From Butyrivibrio sp. INlla14 (GTDB lineage: Bacteria > Bacillota > Clostridia > Lachnospirales > Lachnospiraceae): DNA of 64,000 nucleotides. This document shows positions 8,212 to 17,515 of this stretch, one piece after another. Below the pieces are notes generated by a model. It ran no database searches and was not told the origin of the DNA. It worked only from the letters and a program-made list of their open reading frames with translations. The stretch covers positions 1 to 64,000 of the forward strand of contig NZ_FMVS01000010.1 of the NCBI RefSeq assembly GCF_900102515.1, given 5' to 3'. Positions within the stretch are counted from its first letter, which is position 1. Each line of letters starts with the position of its first letter. The position numbers were made by a program, and so were the translations under genes.

Positions 8212-10233
8212 TCATCTAAGTTCGAGTTTTTTAAAAACAAGGAATTCTTTGCTTCCTACTGATGAAAGTGGTCCTGGAATAGTATCAGATGACCTGTGAT
8301 TGCCCAGGAAATCCCTGTCAAATGTAATAGGAGTTCCATCGGTATTTTCAAATCTCTGCTCAGGCTCAAAGGCTTTTCCAAGGGTGTCAGTTGTGATGAT
8401 GCCATCGAGTAGATCTCCAAGAGCTTTTCCATAATTTGTCTTCAGATACCAGTCTCCATCTTTTTCCTTAATCTCTACAGTGACTTTTGCCTTCTTATCT
8501 TCCAGATGATTCTTTTTCTTTTCATGTTTAGAGACAGTAGCGCCGCCAAAGTAGGCGTTTCCTTCAATCCATACAGGGAGATGTCCAAAGTGTGCCTCTG
8601 CAAGGCCGCCCATATCAGGGTTCTTTGTAAAGTCAAACTGACTGATCCATTCCTCGTAGGAAGGGAAGATGTCAAAAGGCTTGGTTCCAACTACTTCATA
8701 TTCAGAATCAGCAGGAGTTTTCTTCTTGTCAGTTATTGGATGCTGCTGGATAAATACGTTGTTGTAAATCCTGTCATCACCGTGGAGGATTGTCATAAAG
8801 CCGGCAACCTCAGTCCTGTGGCGGATGTGGTAAGGAGTATAGCGAGGCTCTCTCTGACCGTTAACAACGCTGTCTACACCTGAGTTTACAAGGGCAAAAC
8901 CACCAAGGATCAGATTGTGGATAACTGCAATACCCTCACTTGGAATAGTTACTGCTGTAGGTGACAGAAGTATGTTGTTATCAATAAGTGTAGGGCCATG
9001 ACCAACTTCAATGAAAATGTCCGTTGAGAACATAGCGCCTTGTGCCTGTTTAAGGCCGCCATGTCTATAGTTGTCGTGCATAAGGTTCTGGCTGATGCGT
9101 GCTCCCTGAGCCTCCCAGTCAAGCCATACACCCTCTATGCAGTGGTGAATATGATTTCTTCTTATGGTTACATCAATTGCAGCATGGAGCTTGATTCCGG
9201 CGGTCTCTGCTCCGCCAAGCTGTTGTGAAGTGCAGATATCGTGAATCTCGCAATCCTCGATTGTTGAGAAAACACCGCCCATTCGACCTACAATACCTGT
9301 CTGCTCGCAGTGATGTACATGACAGCGGCGAATGATATGGTGGCCAACTTTTTCTTTTAACCAGCCGTGATACTGACCTCTGCAGACAGCGTCACGCTCC
9401 ATCTGAGTAGGGCTCTTTACATGGTTCTTGGTAAAATACATATCATTTTCGGGGTCCAGATATTTGCCAAGAGAAATTCCACAGCATCTGCTTCCATAAA
9501 CTTCGCAGTCCTCAATTATCCAGCCCATGCTCCAGTGAGGACCAATCATTCCGTCCTGATAAGCAGCGGGCGGAGCCCAGGTTGTAGCAGCTTTATTGAT
9601 GTTAAAGCCGCTTACAGTGATGTAGTTGACGTGATTCTTGGTAGGCATAAAGACATTGCGCCTTACACTGATCTCGACCTTCTCCTTGTTTGGATCAAGT
9701 CCCTGGAAATTGGCATAAAGAACTGTCTCATTTGTCTTTTCATCCTGCTCTGTGTACCAGAGATATTTACAAGCTTCCTGATCCCAGGCAAGAGGATCAC
9801 CCTTTCCCTTCTGGCACTCTTCCAAGGAAGAAGCTTCATACATCATGTTGTCATTAACAAAAACTGAACCTGTATGTCTGATGATAGGAGAGAAGTACCA
9901 ATCGCCATAAACCCTTTCCACATATGGGTTATAGGCGCCAAACATAGTATTGCTAACGCGTACAGTCCAGGTATTTCCCTTAACCTTTTTCCAGCCAGAA
10001 ACAAGTTCTGCACCTGTAATAACAGCTCCCAAAGGCTCCAAAGAGCGGTAGACAATGGGGCTTTCCTTGGTGCCGGCATTAACAGGGATAACGTGCTCTC
10101 TGTACACACCTGGCTTAACTATGACTTCATCACCGGCTACAGCGATCTTTGCAGCATCGTTGATATGCTTAAAAGGCCTTTTTTCGCTTCCATCGCCATC
10201 TCTAAAAGCTGCGGAATCTACGTAATAAATCAT
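8212..10233 (-). CDS. GH120 beta-xylosidase
   Basis: The 673-residue enzyme should release xylose from xylo-oligosaccharides. Similarity to the GH120 enzyme XylC of Thermoanaerobacterium saccharolyticum, recalled from memory, runs along most of the length: YYVDSAA start, GVYREHVIP, FGAYNPYVERVYGDW, ANFQGLDPN, AGIKLHAAIDV. The nucleophile is expected at Asp372 (WLDWEAQG) and the acid/base at Glu409 (FIEVGHGP); here an extra segment of about 14 residues lies between them compared with XylC. The fold should be a right-handed parallel beta-helix. The start at 10233 is set by a GGAGG site 6 bases upstream and by the homologue's N-terminus; the longer open frame has no support. There is no signal peptide, so it acts in the cytoplasm. 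A LacI regulator and a sugar ABC transporter are divergent from it, with shared operators. Confidence 0.88.
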   Translation of the reverse strand: MIYYVDSAAFRDGDGSEKRPFKHINDAAKIAVAGDEVIVKPGVYREHVIPVNAGTKESPIVYRSLEPLGAVITGAELVSGWKKVKGNTWTVRVSNTMFGAYNPYVERVYGDWYFSPIIRHTGSVFVNDNMMYEASSLEECQKGKGDPLAWDQEACKYLWYTEQDEKTNETVLYANFQGLDPNKEKVEISVRRNVFMPTKNHVNYITVSGFNINKAATTWAPPAAYQDGMIGPHWSMGWIIEDCEVYGSRCCGISLGKYLDPENDMYFTKNHVKSPTQMERDAVCRGQYHGWLKEKVGHHIIRRCHVHHCEQTGIVGRMGGVFSTIEDCEIHDICTSQQLGGAETAGIKLHAAIDVTIRRNHIHHCIEGVWLDWEAQGARISQNLMHDNYRHGGLKQAQGAMFSTDIFIEVGHGPTLIDNNILLSPTAVTIPSEGIAVIHNLILGGFALVNSGVDSVVNGQREPRYTPYHIRHRTEVAGFMTILHGDDRIYNNVFIQQHPITDKKKTPADSEYEVVGTKPFDIFPSYEEWISQFDFTKNPDMGGLAEAHFGHLPVWIEGNAYFGGATVSKHEKKKNHLEDKKAKVTVEIKEKDGDWYLKTNYGKALGDLLDGIITTDTLGKAFEPEQRFENTDGTPITFDRDFLGNHRSSDTIPGPLSSVGSKEFLVFKKLELR

Positions 10234-10296
10234 GATGGTCCTCCGAAAATGTGCTTGGGTCCATAGGAATGTAGAGAATGAAGCCTGCACATATTA

Positions 10297-10310
10297 GTTT
10301 AACGATAAAC
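10297..10310. promoter_or_regulatory. LacI-family operator 1 (ahead of the GH120 gene)
   Basis: GTTTAACGATAAAC is a near-perfect 14-base palindrome 64 bases upstream of the GH120 start codon. The same motif recurs at 10515 and 11665 around the regulator gene. Confidence 0.7.
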
Positions 10311-10477
10311 ACACCGTATTTAAGCGCAATTGTCTATTATTATTGCAATATTTACGTGGATATCGTTGTTATTAGTAACTTATTTCATATTATTGTTTTA
10401 TTATTTTTGTGTCAAAGTCAAATTGCACAAAAGTTTCTAGTGAAAATTGTATTTGCTGTACAAATTGATAAAATGTA

Positions 10478-10507
10478 TTGACAATTATGGCCCGAGGAAA
10501 CTATAGT
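10478..10507 (+). promoter_or_regulatory. Promoter of the LacI-family regulator gene
   Basis: TTGACA (10478-10483) and TATAGT (10502-10507) are separated by 18 bases. The start site would fall at about 10514, directly against operator 2, which fits autorepression. Confidence 0.7.
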
Positions 10508-10514
10508 AAAATTA

Positions 10515-10528
10515 GTTTAACGATTTAC
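10515..10528. promoter_or_regulatory. LacI-family operator 2 (at the regulator's start site)
   Basis: GTTTAACGATTTAC shares the left half-site and CG centre of the other two copies; its right half differs at two positions. It lies just downstream of the -10 box of the regulator gene. Confidence 0.6.
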
Positions 10529-10585
10529 CATTCATAACTAAACAACGCCGTTAATTTATATACGGCATAGTTTCAAGGAGAACTA

Positions 10586-11641
10586 ATGGTAACCCTAAAA
10601 GAAATTGCAGAAGCATGCGGTGTTTCTGCAACTACAGTATCCAACGTAATAAACGGGAAAGCTAAGACTAGCGAGGAAACCAGACAGAGGATATTGGAAG
10701 TCATTAAGGAAACTGGATATAAGCCCAATATCATGGCAAAGGGCCTTAGGATCAAAAGAAGCAGAACCATCGCTCTTATTGCCGAAGATATTGCACAGTT
10801 CACGTCTCCAGCAATTATCGAGAGCATAATGGAAACCTGTGAGAAGCTGGACTACAGGGTTGTTGTTCACAACCTGCGATTGTATGACAGATGGCAGGAT
10901 ACCTGGTATGGGCGAGACGACGAATATCATTCAGTTATTGATCCTGTCATCAAGGATGTTATGTCAGCTCAGGTTGACGGAATCATCTATGTGGCTGGAC
11001 ATGCCAGAATTATCAAGACTTTCAATAAAACCACTGAGCTGCCTGTTGTGATGTGCTATGCATACTCAGAAAGCCCAATGATTCCTTCGGTAGTCATAGA
11101 CGATGAGCAGAGTGCCTATGAAATGGTGTCATATCTTATAAGACATGGACATGAGAAGATAGGCTTTGTTGGAGGCCGCATTGATAACATCCACACTGCT
11201 CAGAGACTTATGGGTTATCAGAAAGCTGTCTTTGAAAAAGGACTTTTGTTCGACCCTAAGTATATCTACTACGGGGACTGGTCTAGAAAGTCAGGTTATG
11301 AAGGTGCAGAGAAACTTGTACCGCAGGGGGTTACAGCTCTTTTTGGAATTTCAGACATGATGACAGGCGGAATATATGACTACCTGTATGAGAAGGGGAT
11401 CTCTATAGGAAAAGATATATCGGTGGTCGGATTTGATAATGAGAGCATTTCAGCGTTTTTCAGGCCACAGCTTACAACTACAGAACTTCCACTAAGAGAG
11501 ATTGGCAAAAAGTCTGCGGAACTACTTCTGGATAAACTTGAAAGTCATGCAAAAGGGGAATTGCATAGTGGAGACAAGCCAGAGGTTTACAAGATTCCAT
11601 GCAAAATGGTGATCAGACAATCCGTGTGTGAAAAAAAGTAA
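10586..11641 (+). CDS. LacI-family transcriptional regulator of the xylo-oligosaccharide locus
   Basis: The 351-residue product has a typical N-terminal LacI helix-turn-helix and hinge (VTLKEIAEACGVSATTVSN, ending NIMAKGLR at about 55), followed by a periplasmic-binding-like sugar domain (FVGGRIDNIHTAQRLMGY, then VVGFDNESISAFFRPQLTTTE near the end). An AAGGAG site supports the ATG. The gene lies between the divergent GH120 gene and the permease genes. Its probable 14-base operators occur at the front of all three transcription units. It most likely represses the locus until a xylose-containing sugar binds; the ligand is inferred from the neighbouring enzyme. Confidence 0.9.
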   Translation: MVTLKEIAEACGVSATTVSNVINGKAKTSEETRQRILEVIKETGYKPNIMAKGLRIKRSRTIALIAEDIAQFTSPAIIESIMETCEKLDYRVVVHNLRLYDRWQDTWYGRDDEYHSVIDPVIKDVMSAQVDGIIYVAGHARIIKTFNKTTELPVVMCYAYSESPMIPSVVIDDEQSAYEMVSYLIRHGHEKIGFVGGRIDNIHTAQRLMGYQKAVFEKGLLFDPKYIYYGDWSRKSGYEGAEKLVPQGVTALFGISDMMTGGIYDYLYEKGISIGKDISVVGFDNESISAFFRPQLTTTELPLREIGKKSAELLLDKLESHAKGELHSGDKPEVYKIPCKMVIRQSVCEKK

Positions 11642-11664
11642 GTGGAAAATTTTTTACCTGTTTA

Positions 11665-11678
11665 GTTTAACGTTAAAC
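11665..11678. promoter_or_regulatory. LacI-family operator 3 (ahead of the transporter genes)
   Basis: GTTTAACGTTAAAC is a perfect 14-base palindrome ending 3 bases before the ribosome site of the first permease gene. Binding here could block initiation or act as a roadblock to transcription from the regulator gene. Confidence 0.75.
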
Positions 11679-11694
11679 CAAAGGAGGAGTAGGG

Positions 11695-12603
11695 GTGTCT
11701 AAGAAAAAGGCGTATTCAATTCAGTTATTCTTAATGGTTTTACCATTCATTATTTTAGTTCTTTTGTTCTGCTATTATCCTCTGTACGGATGGCTTTATG
11801 CATTCTATGATTACAAGCCGCCAAAGACGCTGGCAAACAGCCCATTTGTAGGCTTTAAGTGGTTCGCATCACTTGTTAGCAGCCCTGTAAAAGTACAGCA
11901 GATAATCCAGGTTCTCAAAAACACATTTGCGATGAGCGGTATCACGCTTGGAACTAGCTGGCTTCCTATGATATTTGCGGTTTTCCTCAACGAGATCAGA
12001 GGTGTCAAGTTCCGTAAATTTGTTCAGACAGTAACCACACTTCCAAACTTCGTAAGCTGGGTAATGGTTTACTCAATTGCTTTTGCTCTTTTCAGCAGCA
12101 CAGGTATGATGAATTCTCTTATGATGAAGGCAGGATGGATAGAACAGCCAATTCTCTTTTTACAGCAATCAGAACATGTGTGGTTTACACAGTGGCTGTG
12201 GCTTACCTGGAAGAACCTGGGCTGGGCAGCAATCATGTATATCGCGGCAATTTCCAGCATTGATGATGAACTCCTTCAGGCAGCCAGAGTTGATGGCGCC
12301 AACAGAATGCAGATAATCTGGCATATTACAATACCAAGTCTTTTGCCTACATACTTTGTACTTCTGGTCATCAATGTAGCAAACTTCCTAAACAACGGTA
12401 TGGAGCAATACTACGTATTCCAGAACGCCTTCAACAAAGAATTTATTCAGGTTCTGGATCTTTATGTTTACAACATGGCCATGGGCAGCGGCGGATATTC
12501 AGTTTCAGTAGCAATCAGTATGCTAAAGAGCCTTGTCAGTGTTGTTCTTCTGGTAATCGTCAACGGAGCATCTAAGTCAATCAGAGGGGAGAGCATCCTA
12601 TGA
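11695..12603 (+). CDS. Sugar ABC transporter permease, LplB type
   Basis: The 302-residue membrane protein has about six transmembrane segments and the permease EAA-loop signature at QAARVDGANRMQIIWHITIP, which docks the ATPase subunit. The short N-terminus followed by LPFIILVLLFCYYPLYGW is characteristic of the LplB branch of CUT1 oligosaccharide permeases. It starts with GTG at 11695, supported by AAGGAGGAG at 11681-11689. The stop overlaps the start of the next gene (ATGA), indicating translational coupling. With the next permease and the lipoprotein it forms an importer; no ATPase gene is present, so a shared MsmK-type ATPase elsewhere is presumed. The GH120 neighbour suggests xylo-oligosaccharides as substrate. 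Confidence 0.92.
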   Translation: MSKKKAYSIQLFLMVLPFIILVLLFCYYPLYGWLYAFYDYKPPKTLANSPFVGFKWFASLVSSPVKVQQIIQVLKNTFAMSGITLGTSWLPMIFAVFLNEIRGVKFRKFVQTVTTLPNFVSWVMVYSIAFALFSSTGMMNSLMMKAGWIEQPILFLQQSEHVWFTQWLWLTWKNLGWAAIMYIAAISSIDDELLQAARVDGANRMQIIWHITIPSLLPTYFVLLVINVANFLNNGMEQYYVFQNAFNKEFIQVLDLYVYNMAMGSGGYSVSVAISMLKSLVSVVLLVIVNGASKSIRGESIL

Positions 12604-13580
12604 TCCTGAGAAAAGATTTAGAAATTCCAAAGGTAGTTACGGAGAAAAGAGCCATGAAAAAAGAAATAGAGCAGAAAACAAAAATAAAGGTTAGCGCAGG
12701 TGACAGAACCCTTGAGATCATATGCTACATAGTATTTACGATAGCTGCATTCCTGTGCCTTTATCCTTTTTACTATATCGTTATCAACACAATAAGTGCC
12801 AATGATTTGAGCGCAAAGGGAGATATCCTCTTTTGGCCACAGGGAATACACTTCCACAATTATTTATCAGCCTTTAGGATTGATGGCCTTTTCCAGGCCC
12901 TTAAGATATCACTTCTTCGTACAGTTCTAGGTACTGGCTTTACAGTATTTGCATCAGCTTACCTGGGATTTATGTTCACTCAGGAAAAGATGTGGCTTAG
13001 GAAGGTATGGTACAGGCTGATCGTAGCAACAATGTATTTCAATGCAGGAATCATTCCCTGGTATCTGGTCATGAAGAGCATGCACCTTACCAACAACTTC
13101 TGGGGATATATTCTGCCAGCAATCGTATCACCCTTTAACCTGATCCTGACCAAGACCTTCGTTGAGTCTGTGCCAAAAGAGCTGCAGGAAGCAGCAGAGA
13201 TGGACGGCGCCGGAGTGCTTACAGTGTTCTTTAGGGTAATCATTCCAGTAATAAAGCCAATCATGGCTACAGTTGCTATTTTCTCAGCTGTAAATCAGTG
13301 GAATGCTTTCCAGGACACACTGCTTCTTATGACAGATACAAAGCTCTATCCATTGCAGTTTGTGTTATATCAGTACCTGAATCAGGCCAGCTCCCTTGCA
13401 TCCCTGGCTCAGAGTAATACAAGTACCTCTTCACTGGCGGCTGCAGCAGCAACCACCCAGACCACAACCAGTGTAAGAATGACCATTACAGTTATCGTAG
13501 TACTTCCTATCATGCTAGTGTACCCAATCTTCCAAAAATACTTCGTAAAAGGAATCATGATCGGAGCAGTAAAGGGCTGA
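12600..13580 (+). CDS. Sugar ABC transporter permease, LplC/YtcP type
   Basis: The 326-residue second permease of the importer has about six transmembrane segments. The EAA loop reads EAAEMDGAGVLTVFFRVIIP. The ATG overlaps the stop of the first permease gene. The N-terminal 40 residues are charged and cytoplasmic; an internal start at 12654 (MKKEIEQKTK) is possible, but the ATGA overlap favours 12600. The C-terminal part has an unusual Ala/Thr/Ser-rich stretch (SNTSTSSLAAAAATTQTTTS) before the last membrane segment. A 169-base hairpin-rich spacer separates it from the binding-protein gene. Confidence 0.92.
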   Translation: MILRKDLEIPKVVTEKRAMKKEIEQKTKIKVSAGDRTLEIICYIVFTIAAFLCLYPFYYIVINTISANDLSAKGDILFWPQGIHFHNYLSAFRIDGLFQALKISLLRTVLGTGFTVFASAYLGFMFTQEKMWLRKVWYRLIVATMYFNAGIIPWYLVMKSMHLTNNFWGYILPAIVSPFNLILTKTFVESVPKELQEAAEMDGAGVLTVFFRVIIPVIKPIMATVAIFSAVNQWNAFQDTLLLMTDTKLYPLQFVLYQYLNQASSLASLAQSNTSTSSLAAAAATTQTTTSVRMTITVIVVLPIMLVYPIFQKYFVKGIMIGAVKG

Positions 13581-13727
13581 AAACACTTGCCGAGGTATTA
13601 TCGAGGCTAGTGTGAACGTCTACCGGATCACATGCTTGCATGTGATAGCGGTAGGTTCCTTGTAAAGAATCTCAGCCAAGTACATTTATATGCGCACAAA
13701 CCGGTGGCGACCGGTATTAAGTGTTTT
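13580..13727 (+). other. Structured spacer between permease and binding-protein genes
   Basis: AAAACACTT (13580-13588) and AAGTGTTTT (13719-13727) form a 9-base closing stem around the whole spacer. Inside, CTACCG/CGGTAG (13620-13625, 13649-13654) encloses a perfect TCACATGC/GCATGTGA stem-loop, and ACCGGT occurs twice (13700, 13710). No T-run follows, so this is not an ordinary terminator. It may be an RNA processing or stability element that lets the binding protein be made in excess. Confidence 0.55.
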
Positions 13728-13749
13728 AAAAGAAAAGGAGGAAATGAAA

Positions 13750-15537
13750 ATGAAGTTTAAGAAAATTGCATCTCTTGCTCTTTCTACACTCATGGCAGCA
13801 TCTATGCTGGCAGGCTGTGGTGAAACTGGCACAGAGAGCACAGGAGGGGCTGCTCAGACTGAAACCAAGACTGAAACAAATACAGAGACAGCTTCTACAG
13901 AGACTGCAGGAGGCGACACAGCCGCTGCTCCAGCTGCAGCTGACCACTCATCAGAATACACCGTAGATTTCTACGATGTAGCAGCTAATTTCCAGGGCGT
14001 TCAGTCCGGATGGTATGGAAAGATTGTAAAAGATAAGTTCAACATGGATCTTAACATTATAGCACCGCAGGTTTCTGGTGATGGCGCAGCTCTTTATCAG
14101 ACACGTTGCGCTGCTGGTGCTCTTGGAGATCTTATTATTCTCGACAATGCAGATGCTCAGGAATGCGTAGAGTCAGGACTTATCCATGACCTTACAGATG
14201 TTATCGAGCAGTATCCAAACCTTGCCAAGTTTATGCCTCAGATCAAGCAGTTCAACTCAATGATGGGAGACGGAACCAAGATTTATGCTATTCCTCTTGA
14301 GATGAACAACAATGGTCCTACAGCATACAAACAGCTTCACGTTTATTCATATCCTCGTATCGGATGGGATATGTACAAAGAAGCAGGTTCACCAAAGCTT
14401 AATAACCTTGATGACCTTCTTAGTGTCCTTAAGGACATCCAGACAGCACATCCAAAGAATGATAAGGGTGATCCTGCATTTGCTATCAGCCTTTGGAAAG
14501 ACTGGGATAGCCAGTACATGGAGTGCGTAGCTCAGCTTACAAAGTGGTATGGACAGGAAGTAAACGGATCAGTTCTTATTGGAACAGATAATTCTATTGC
14601 TCCTCTTACAGACAAGGATGGCGCATACTACAAGATGCTTAAATTCTTCTATCAGGCTAACCAGATGGGACTTGTAGATCCTGACTCAGCTACACAGGAC
14701 TGGAACTCAATGGTTTCTAAGATGCAGGATAAGAGAGTATACCTGTATTGGTACAGCTGGCAGTATGGTTTCTGGAACACACCAGCAAAGGGTAACGAAG
14801 GAACAAACTACATCGAGATTCCTGTAGCAGATACAAACCTTTACCAGGCTTCTGACACATACTACGGCGATGGTCGTGTTCTCTGTGTTGGTTCACAGGT
14901 TTCAGATGAGAACTTTGCAAGACTTATGGAGTTCCTTGACTGGTACGCTTCTCCAGAGGGAGTTCAGATCCAGCATGGCGGTACAGAAGGACTTATCTAC
15001 ACAGTAGAAAATGGTAAGTACAAACTCACAGAAGATGGTATCAACAGATTCTCAGCAGAAGTTGCTGTTCCTGAAGATCAGGGCGGCGGAAACTGGAATG
15101 ATGGTAACAACCAGATCAACCAGTGGATCGTAGCTTCTTGTGATGTTAACCCAGATACAAACGAGCCTTATGGAACAGATATGTGGTCATCAACAATCGA
15201 GATGAACCAGACAACAACCACCAAGGAGTGGACAGAAATGTATGGCGCAGCTGATGATGTTGAGTATCTTCTTAACAACAAGATGATGACAGTTGTTCCT
15301 AGTATCAACATTGCTCTTGCAATCGATACAACAGATATCAGCCTTATCCGTAAGCAGTGTGGCGATACAATCAAGGATGCTTCCTGGAGAATGGTATTTG
15401 CCAAGGATGATGCTGATTTCGAAGCTCAGTGGGATGCTATGACAGCTCAGCTTGAAGGACTTGGATGGGCAGACCTTACAGCTTTCGATACAGAAAAGTA
15501 TCAGCCAATGCTTGAGGCTAGAAAAGCAGCTCAGTAA
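13750..15537 (+). CDS. Sugar-binding lipoprotein of the LplA-type ABC transporter
   Basis: The 595-residue lipoprotein has a signal peptide with lipobox LAGC (Cys at about 25), followed by a Thr/Glu/Ala-rich linker (about 26-65) and a large extracellular solute-binding domain. The size is typical of LplA-like CUT1 binding proteins, which are larger than ordinary sugar binders. The start at 13750 is chosen because AAGGAGG (13735-13741) is 8 bases upstream; the ATG at 13744 is only 2 bases away, and starts further up would put charged residues ahead of the signal. Codon use resembles highly expressed genes. It completes the importer with the two permeases. The substrate is probably a xylo-oligosaccharide, inferred from the locus. 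Confidence 0.92.
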   Translation: MKFKKIASLALSTLMAASMLAGCGETGTESTGGAAQTETKTETNTETASTETAGGDTAAAPAAADHSSEYTVDFYDVAANFQGVQSGWYGKIVKDKFNMDLNIIAPQVSGDGAALYQTRCAAGALGDLIILDNADAQECVESGLIHDLTDVIEQYPNLAKFMPQIKQFNSMMGDGTKIYAIPLEMNNNGPTAYKQLHVYSYPRIGWDMYKEAGSPKLNNLDDLLSVLKDIQTAHPKNDKGDPAFAISLWKDWDSQYMECVAQLTKWYGQEVNGSVLIGTDNSIAPLTDKDGAYYKMLKFFYQANQMGLVDPDSATQDWNSMVSKMQDKRVYLYWYSWQYGFWNTPAKGNEGTNYIEIPVADTNLYQASDTYYGDGRVLCVGSQVSDENFARLMEFLDWYASPEGVQIQHGGTEGLIYTVENGKYKLTEDGINRFSAEVAVPEDQGGGNWNDGNNQINQWIVASCDVNPDTNEPYGTDMWSSTIEMNQTTTTKEWTEMYGAADDVEYLLNNKMMTVVPSINIALAIDTTDISLIRKQCGDTIKDASWRMVFAKDDADFEAQWDAMTAQLEGLGWADLTAFDTEKYQPMLEARKAAQ

Positions 15538-15569
15538 TATAAAAAGGACATTATAAACAGACATAATAA

Positions 15570-15604
15570 AGGGCAACTACGTGTGATGCGTAGTTGCCCT
15601 TTTA
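15570..15604. terminator. Terminator between the binding-protein gene and the GH5 gene
   Basis: A twelve-base perfect stem (AGGGCAACTACG with CGTAGTTGCCCT), 7-base loop and TTTT follow the binding-protein gene. It also faces the end of the converging GH5 gene. Confidence 0.9.
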
Positions 15605-15629
15605 AAATATATATTAACTAAGGGGTATT

Positions 15630-17420
15630 TTATCTATAATAAGCAGTTACTGTTTCGCCCTTTGATCCAAGAGGAATTTCGTGATCAAGTCCTACAAACT
15701 TGCCAGTCTTTGAATCGGACCAAAGAGTCTTTTTCATCATGTTGTACTTGGCGCTATCCCATGTTACCCAGTCGCCTTCAAGAAGTCCGCCTGTATCACC
15801 TGAGTTAGGATTGATGCACCAGAAGGTGTGGTTAATATGGTTCTTGGCGATGAATTCAGCCATGATGTTAAGGTACTTTTCATTGCTGCCGCCATCCATG
15901 AAGCCGCCCCACTCACCGATGAGAATAGGAGCGATTTCCTGATCCTGAAGGTAGAACCAGTTGTCATACCATACATCATCAAGAAGAGTCTTTTCTGAGA
16001 AGTCTTTCTTGAACCAGGACTGCTCATATACAAGTGGGCCGTAGTCATGAGGTGAATATACAAGCTGGCTCTGATATCTGCCAAGATCTACTGGAAGGTC
16101 TCCGGCAAGTCTTAAGTTTCCGCCCCACCAGTCGCCATAGTACTTGAGCTGATCTTCTGTAGCGTTAGGATCCTGTGTGCCTGAGTTATAGTCATAACCA
16201 GGTCTTGGAGTCTCTTCAATACCTTCTACCATGATAAGGAGATTTGGATTCACATCAAGGATTGCCTTGCCGCAACGGCTTGCTGCGTATCTCCAGTTGT
16301 TTTCATCTTTTGAATCATCCCACTTTGCAGAAACCTTCTCTGACTGAGAGAATTTGCCATGAGGTTCGTTCTTAAGATCGCAGGCAACGATTGTATCATC
16401 GTTTTTGTATTCGCCTACAAACCAGGTCCATCCTTCAATCCAGTCTTCTGTTGTAAAGCCCTTAGGACCGTACCAAACATTGTAGTTATGGCCAGAGTTG
16501 TTGGCATCTGCACTGTGGCAGTCAACCATAACTTTTATACCGTTTTCTTTGCACAGAGCAAGGAATACATCAAATACTTCTCTAGAACCCATATCTGAAC
16601 CGTCAGCTCTCTTAAGCTCTGGGTTAGCATAGGAATTGATGTTTACTTTAACATTTTTTCCTGCCTTCCACTCTAAGAGAAGTTCAGTAGAAACCGGTAC
16701 ACGAACAAGGTTAATACCGTGATCAGCCATGCTCTCAACGGTTTCTTTCATGTTAGCACTCCAAAGGCCGTGGAATACTTTTTCTGAACAGTTAAATCCA
16801 AACCAGTTAGCACCAGTCAAATATACTTCGTGACCATATTTATCATATATTCTTCCGCCTGAAGTGTGGAGCCAGTCATCACCTACTACAGCCTCTGAAT
16901 CTCCTGTGTGTGGATCTGGTTGAGGTTGTGGATCTGGCTGAGGCTCAGGATCTGGAGTAGGAGTTGGATCCTGCTGACCGCCGCTGGTAGAACCGTTTGT
17001 GATGATTTCAATTGTATTACCAACATGGCCAGTACCCTGGATACCAAATTCTACAGCCTGTCCGGCTTCTATTGTTTTATTCCAATCCATAGGAGTGATC
17101 TCGTAGTAACTGCCGTTTTCTACGATCTTCACATTCCAGCTGGAATCAATTCCAACATCATTTTTATTGATCTTAAGGGCCCATGAATCAGCTCTTTTAC
17201 CGGTTTCGTTCTTGACCTTTATAAGAACCTGATAACCTGATCCCCAGTTATTTATTGTGTATTCAGTTGTTAAGCTTGTAGCTAAAGCGGAACTGGCAGC
17301 AGTGCCATTATTTGCTGCGTGAACATTAAGTGTTGCAAGGCCGGATCCGGTGAGGATCATAGCAGCTGATAATGTTCCTATAAGTGCTTTGCTACAAAGA
17401 AATCTTGTGGCTTTACGCAT
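15630..17420 (-). CDS. Secreted GH5 endoglucanase with N-terminal CBM2-like module
   Basis: The 596-residue secreted cellulase has a signal peptide ending near VHA (34-36), a CBM2-like carbohydrate-binding module (about 53-142, [19 protein letters not shown]), a Pro/Asp/Gln linker (about 150-172) and a GH5 catalytic domain (about 180-590). The acid/base is Glu352 (DLKNEPHG) and the nucleophile Glu503 (IGEWGG); HDY at 458-460 and the early VRVPVS also fit GH5, probably subfamily 1. Cellulose or beta-glucan is the expected substrate. AGGAG precedes the ATG. The binding module closely resembles the C-terminal one of the adjacent GH9 enzyme. Both lie in the same direction, with the GH9 gene upstream and a hairpin between them. 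Confidence 0.93.
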   Translation of the reverse strand: MRKATRFLCSKALIGTLSAAMILTGSGLATLNVHAANNGTAASSALATSLTTEYTINNWGSGYQVLIKVKNETGKRADSWALKINKNDVGIDSSWNVKIVENGSYYEITPMDWNKTIEAGQAVEFGIQGTGHVGNTIEIITNGSTSGGQQDPTPTPDPEPQPDPQPQPDPHTGDSEAVVGDDWLHTSGGRIYDKYGHEVYLTGANWFGFNCSEKVFHGLWSANMKETVESMADHGINLVRVPVSTELLLEWKAGKNVKVNINSYANPELKRADGSDMGSREVFDVFLALCKENGIKVMVDCHSADANNSGHNYNVWYGPKGFTTEDWIEGWTWFVGEYKNDDTIVACDLKNEPHGKFSQSEKVSAKWDDSKDENNWRYAASRCGKAILDVNPNLLIMVEGIEETPRPGYDYNSGTQDPNATEDQLKYYGDWWGGNLRLAGDLPVDLGRYQSQLVYSPHDYGPLVYEQSWFKKDFSEKTLLDDVWYDNWFYLQDQEIAPILIGEWGGFMDGGSNEKYLNIMAEFIAKNHINHTFWCINPNSGDTGGLLEGDWVTWDSAKYNMMKKTLWSDSKTGKFVGLDHEIPLGSKGETVTAYYR

Positions 17421-17452
17421 ATTTTTCTCCTAGAAAACCTCTATTAGTTAAA

Positions 17453-17490
17453 ACAATCCACAGCCTAAGTTGCAGTAGACTGTGGATTGT
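17453..17490 (-). terminator. Hairpin and probable terminator after the GH9 gene
   Basis: An eleven-base perfect stem (ACAATCCACAG with CTGTGGATTGT) has a 16-base loop. On the minus strand it is followed by TTTT. It may separate or partly attenuate transcription between the GH9 and GH5 genes. Confidence 0.6.
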
Positions 17491-17515
17491 CCAGGTTTTG
17501 TGATTCTTTTATTTT

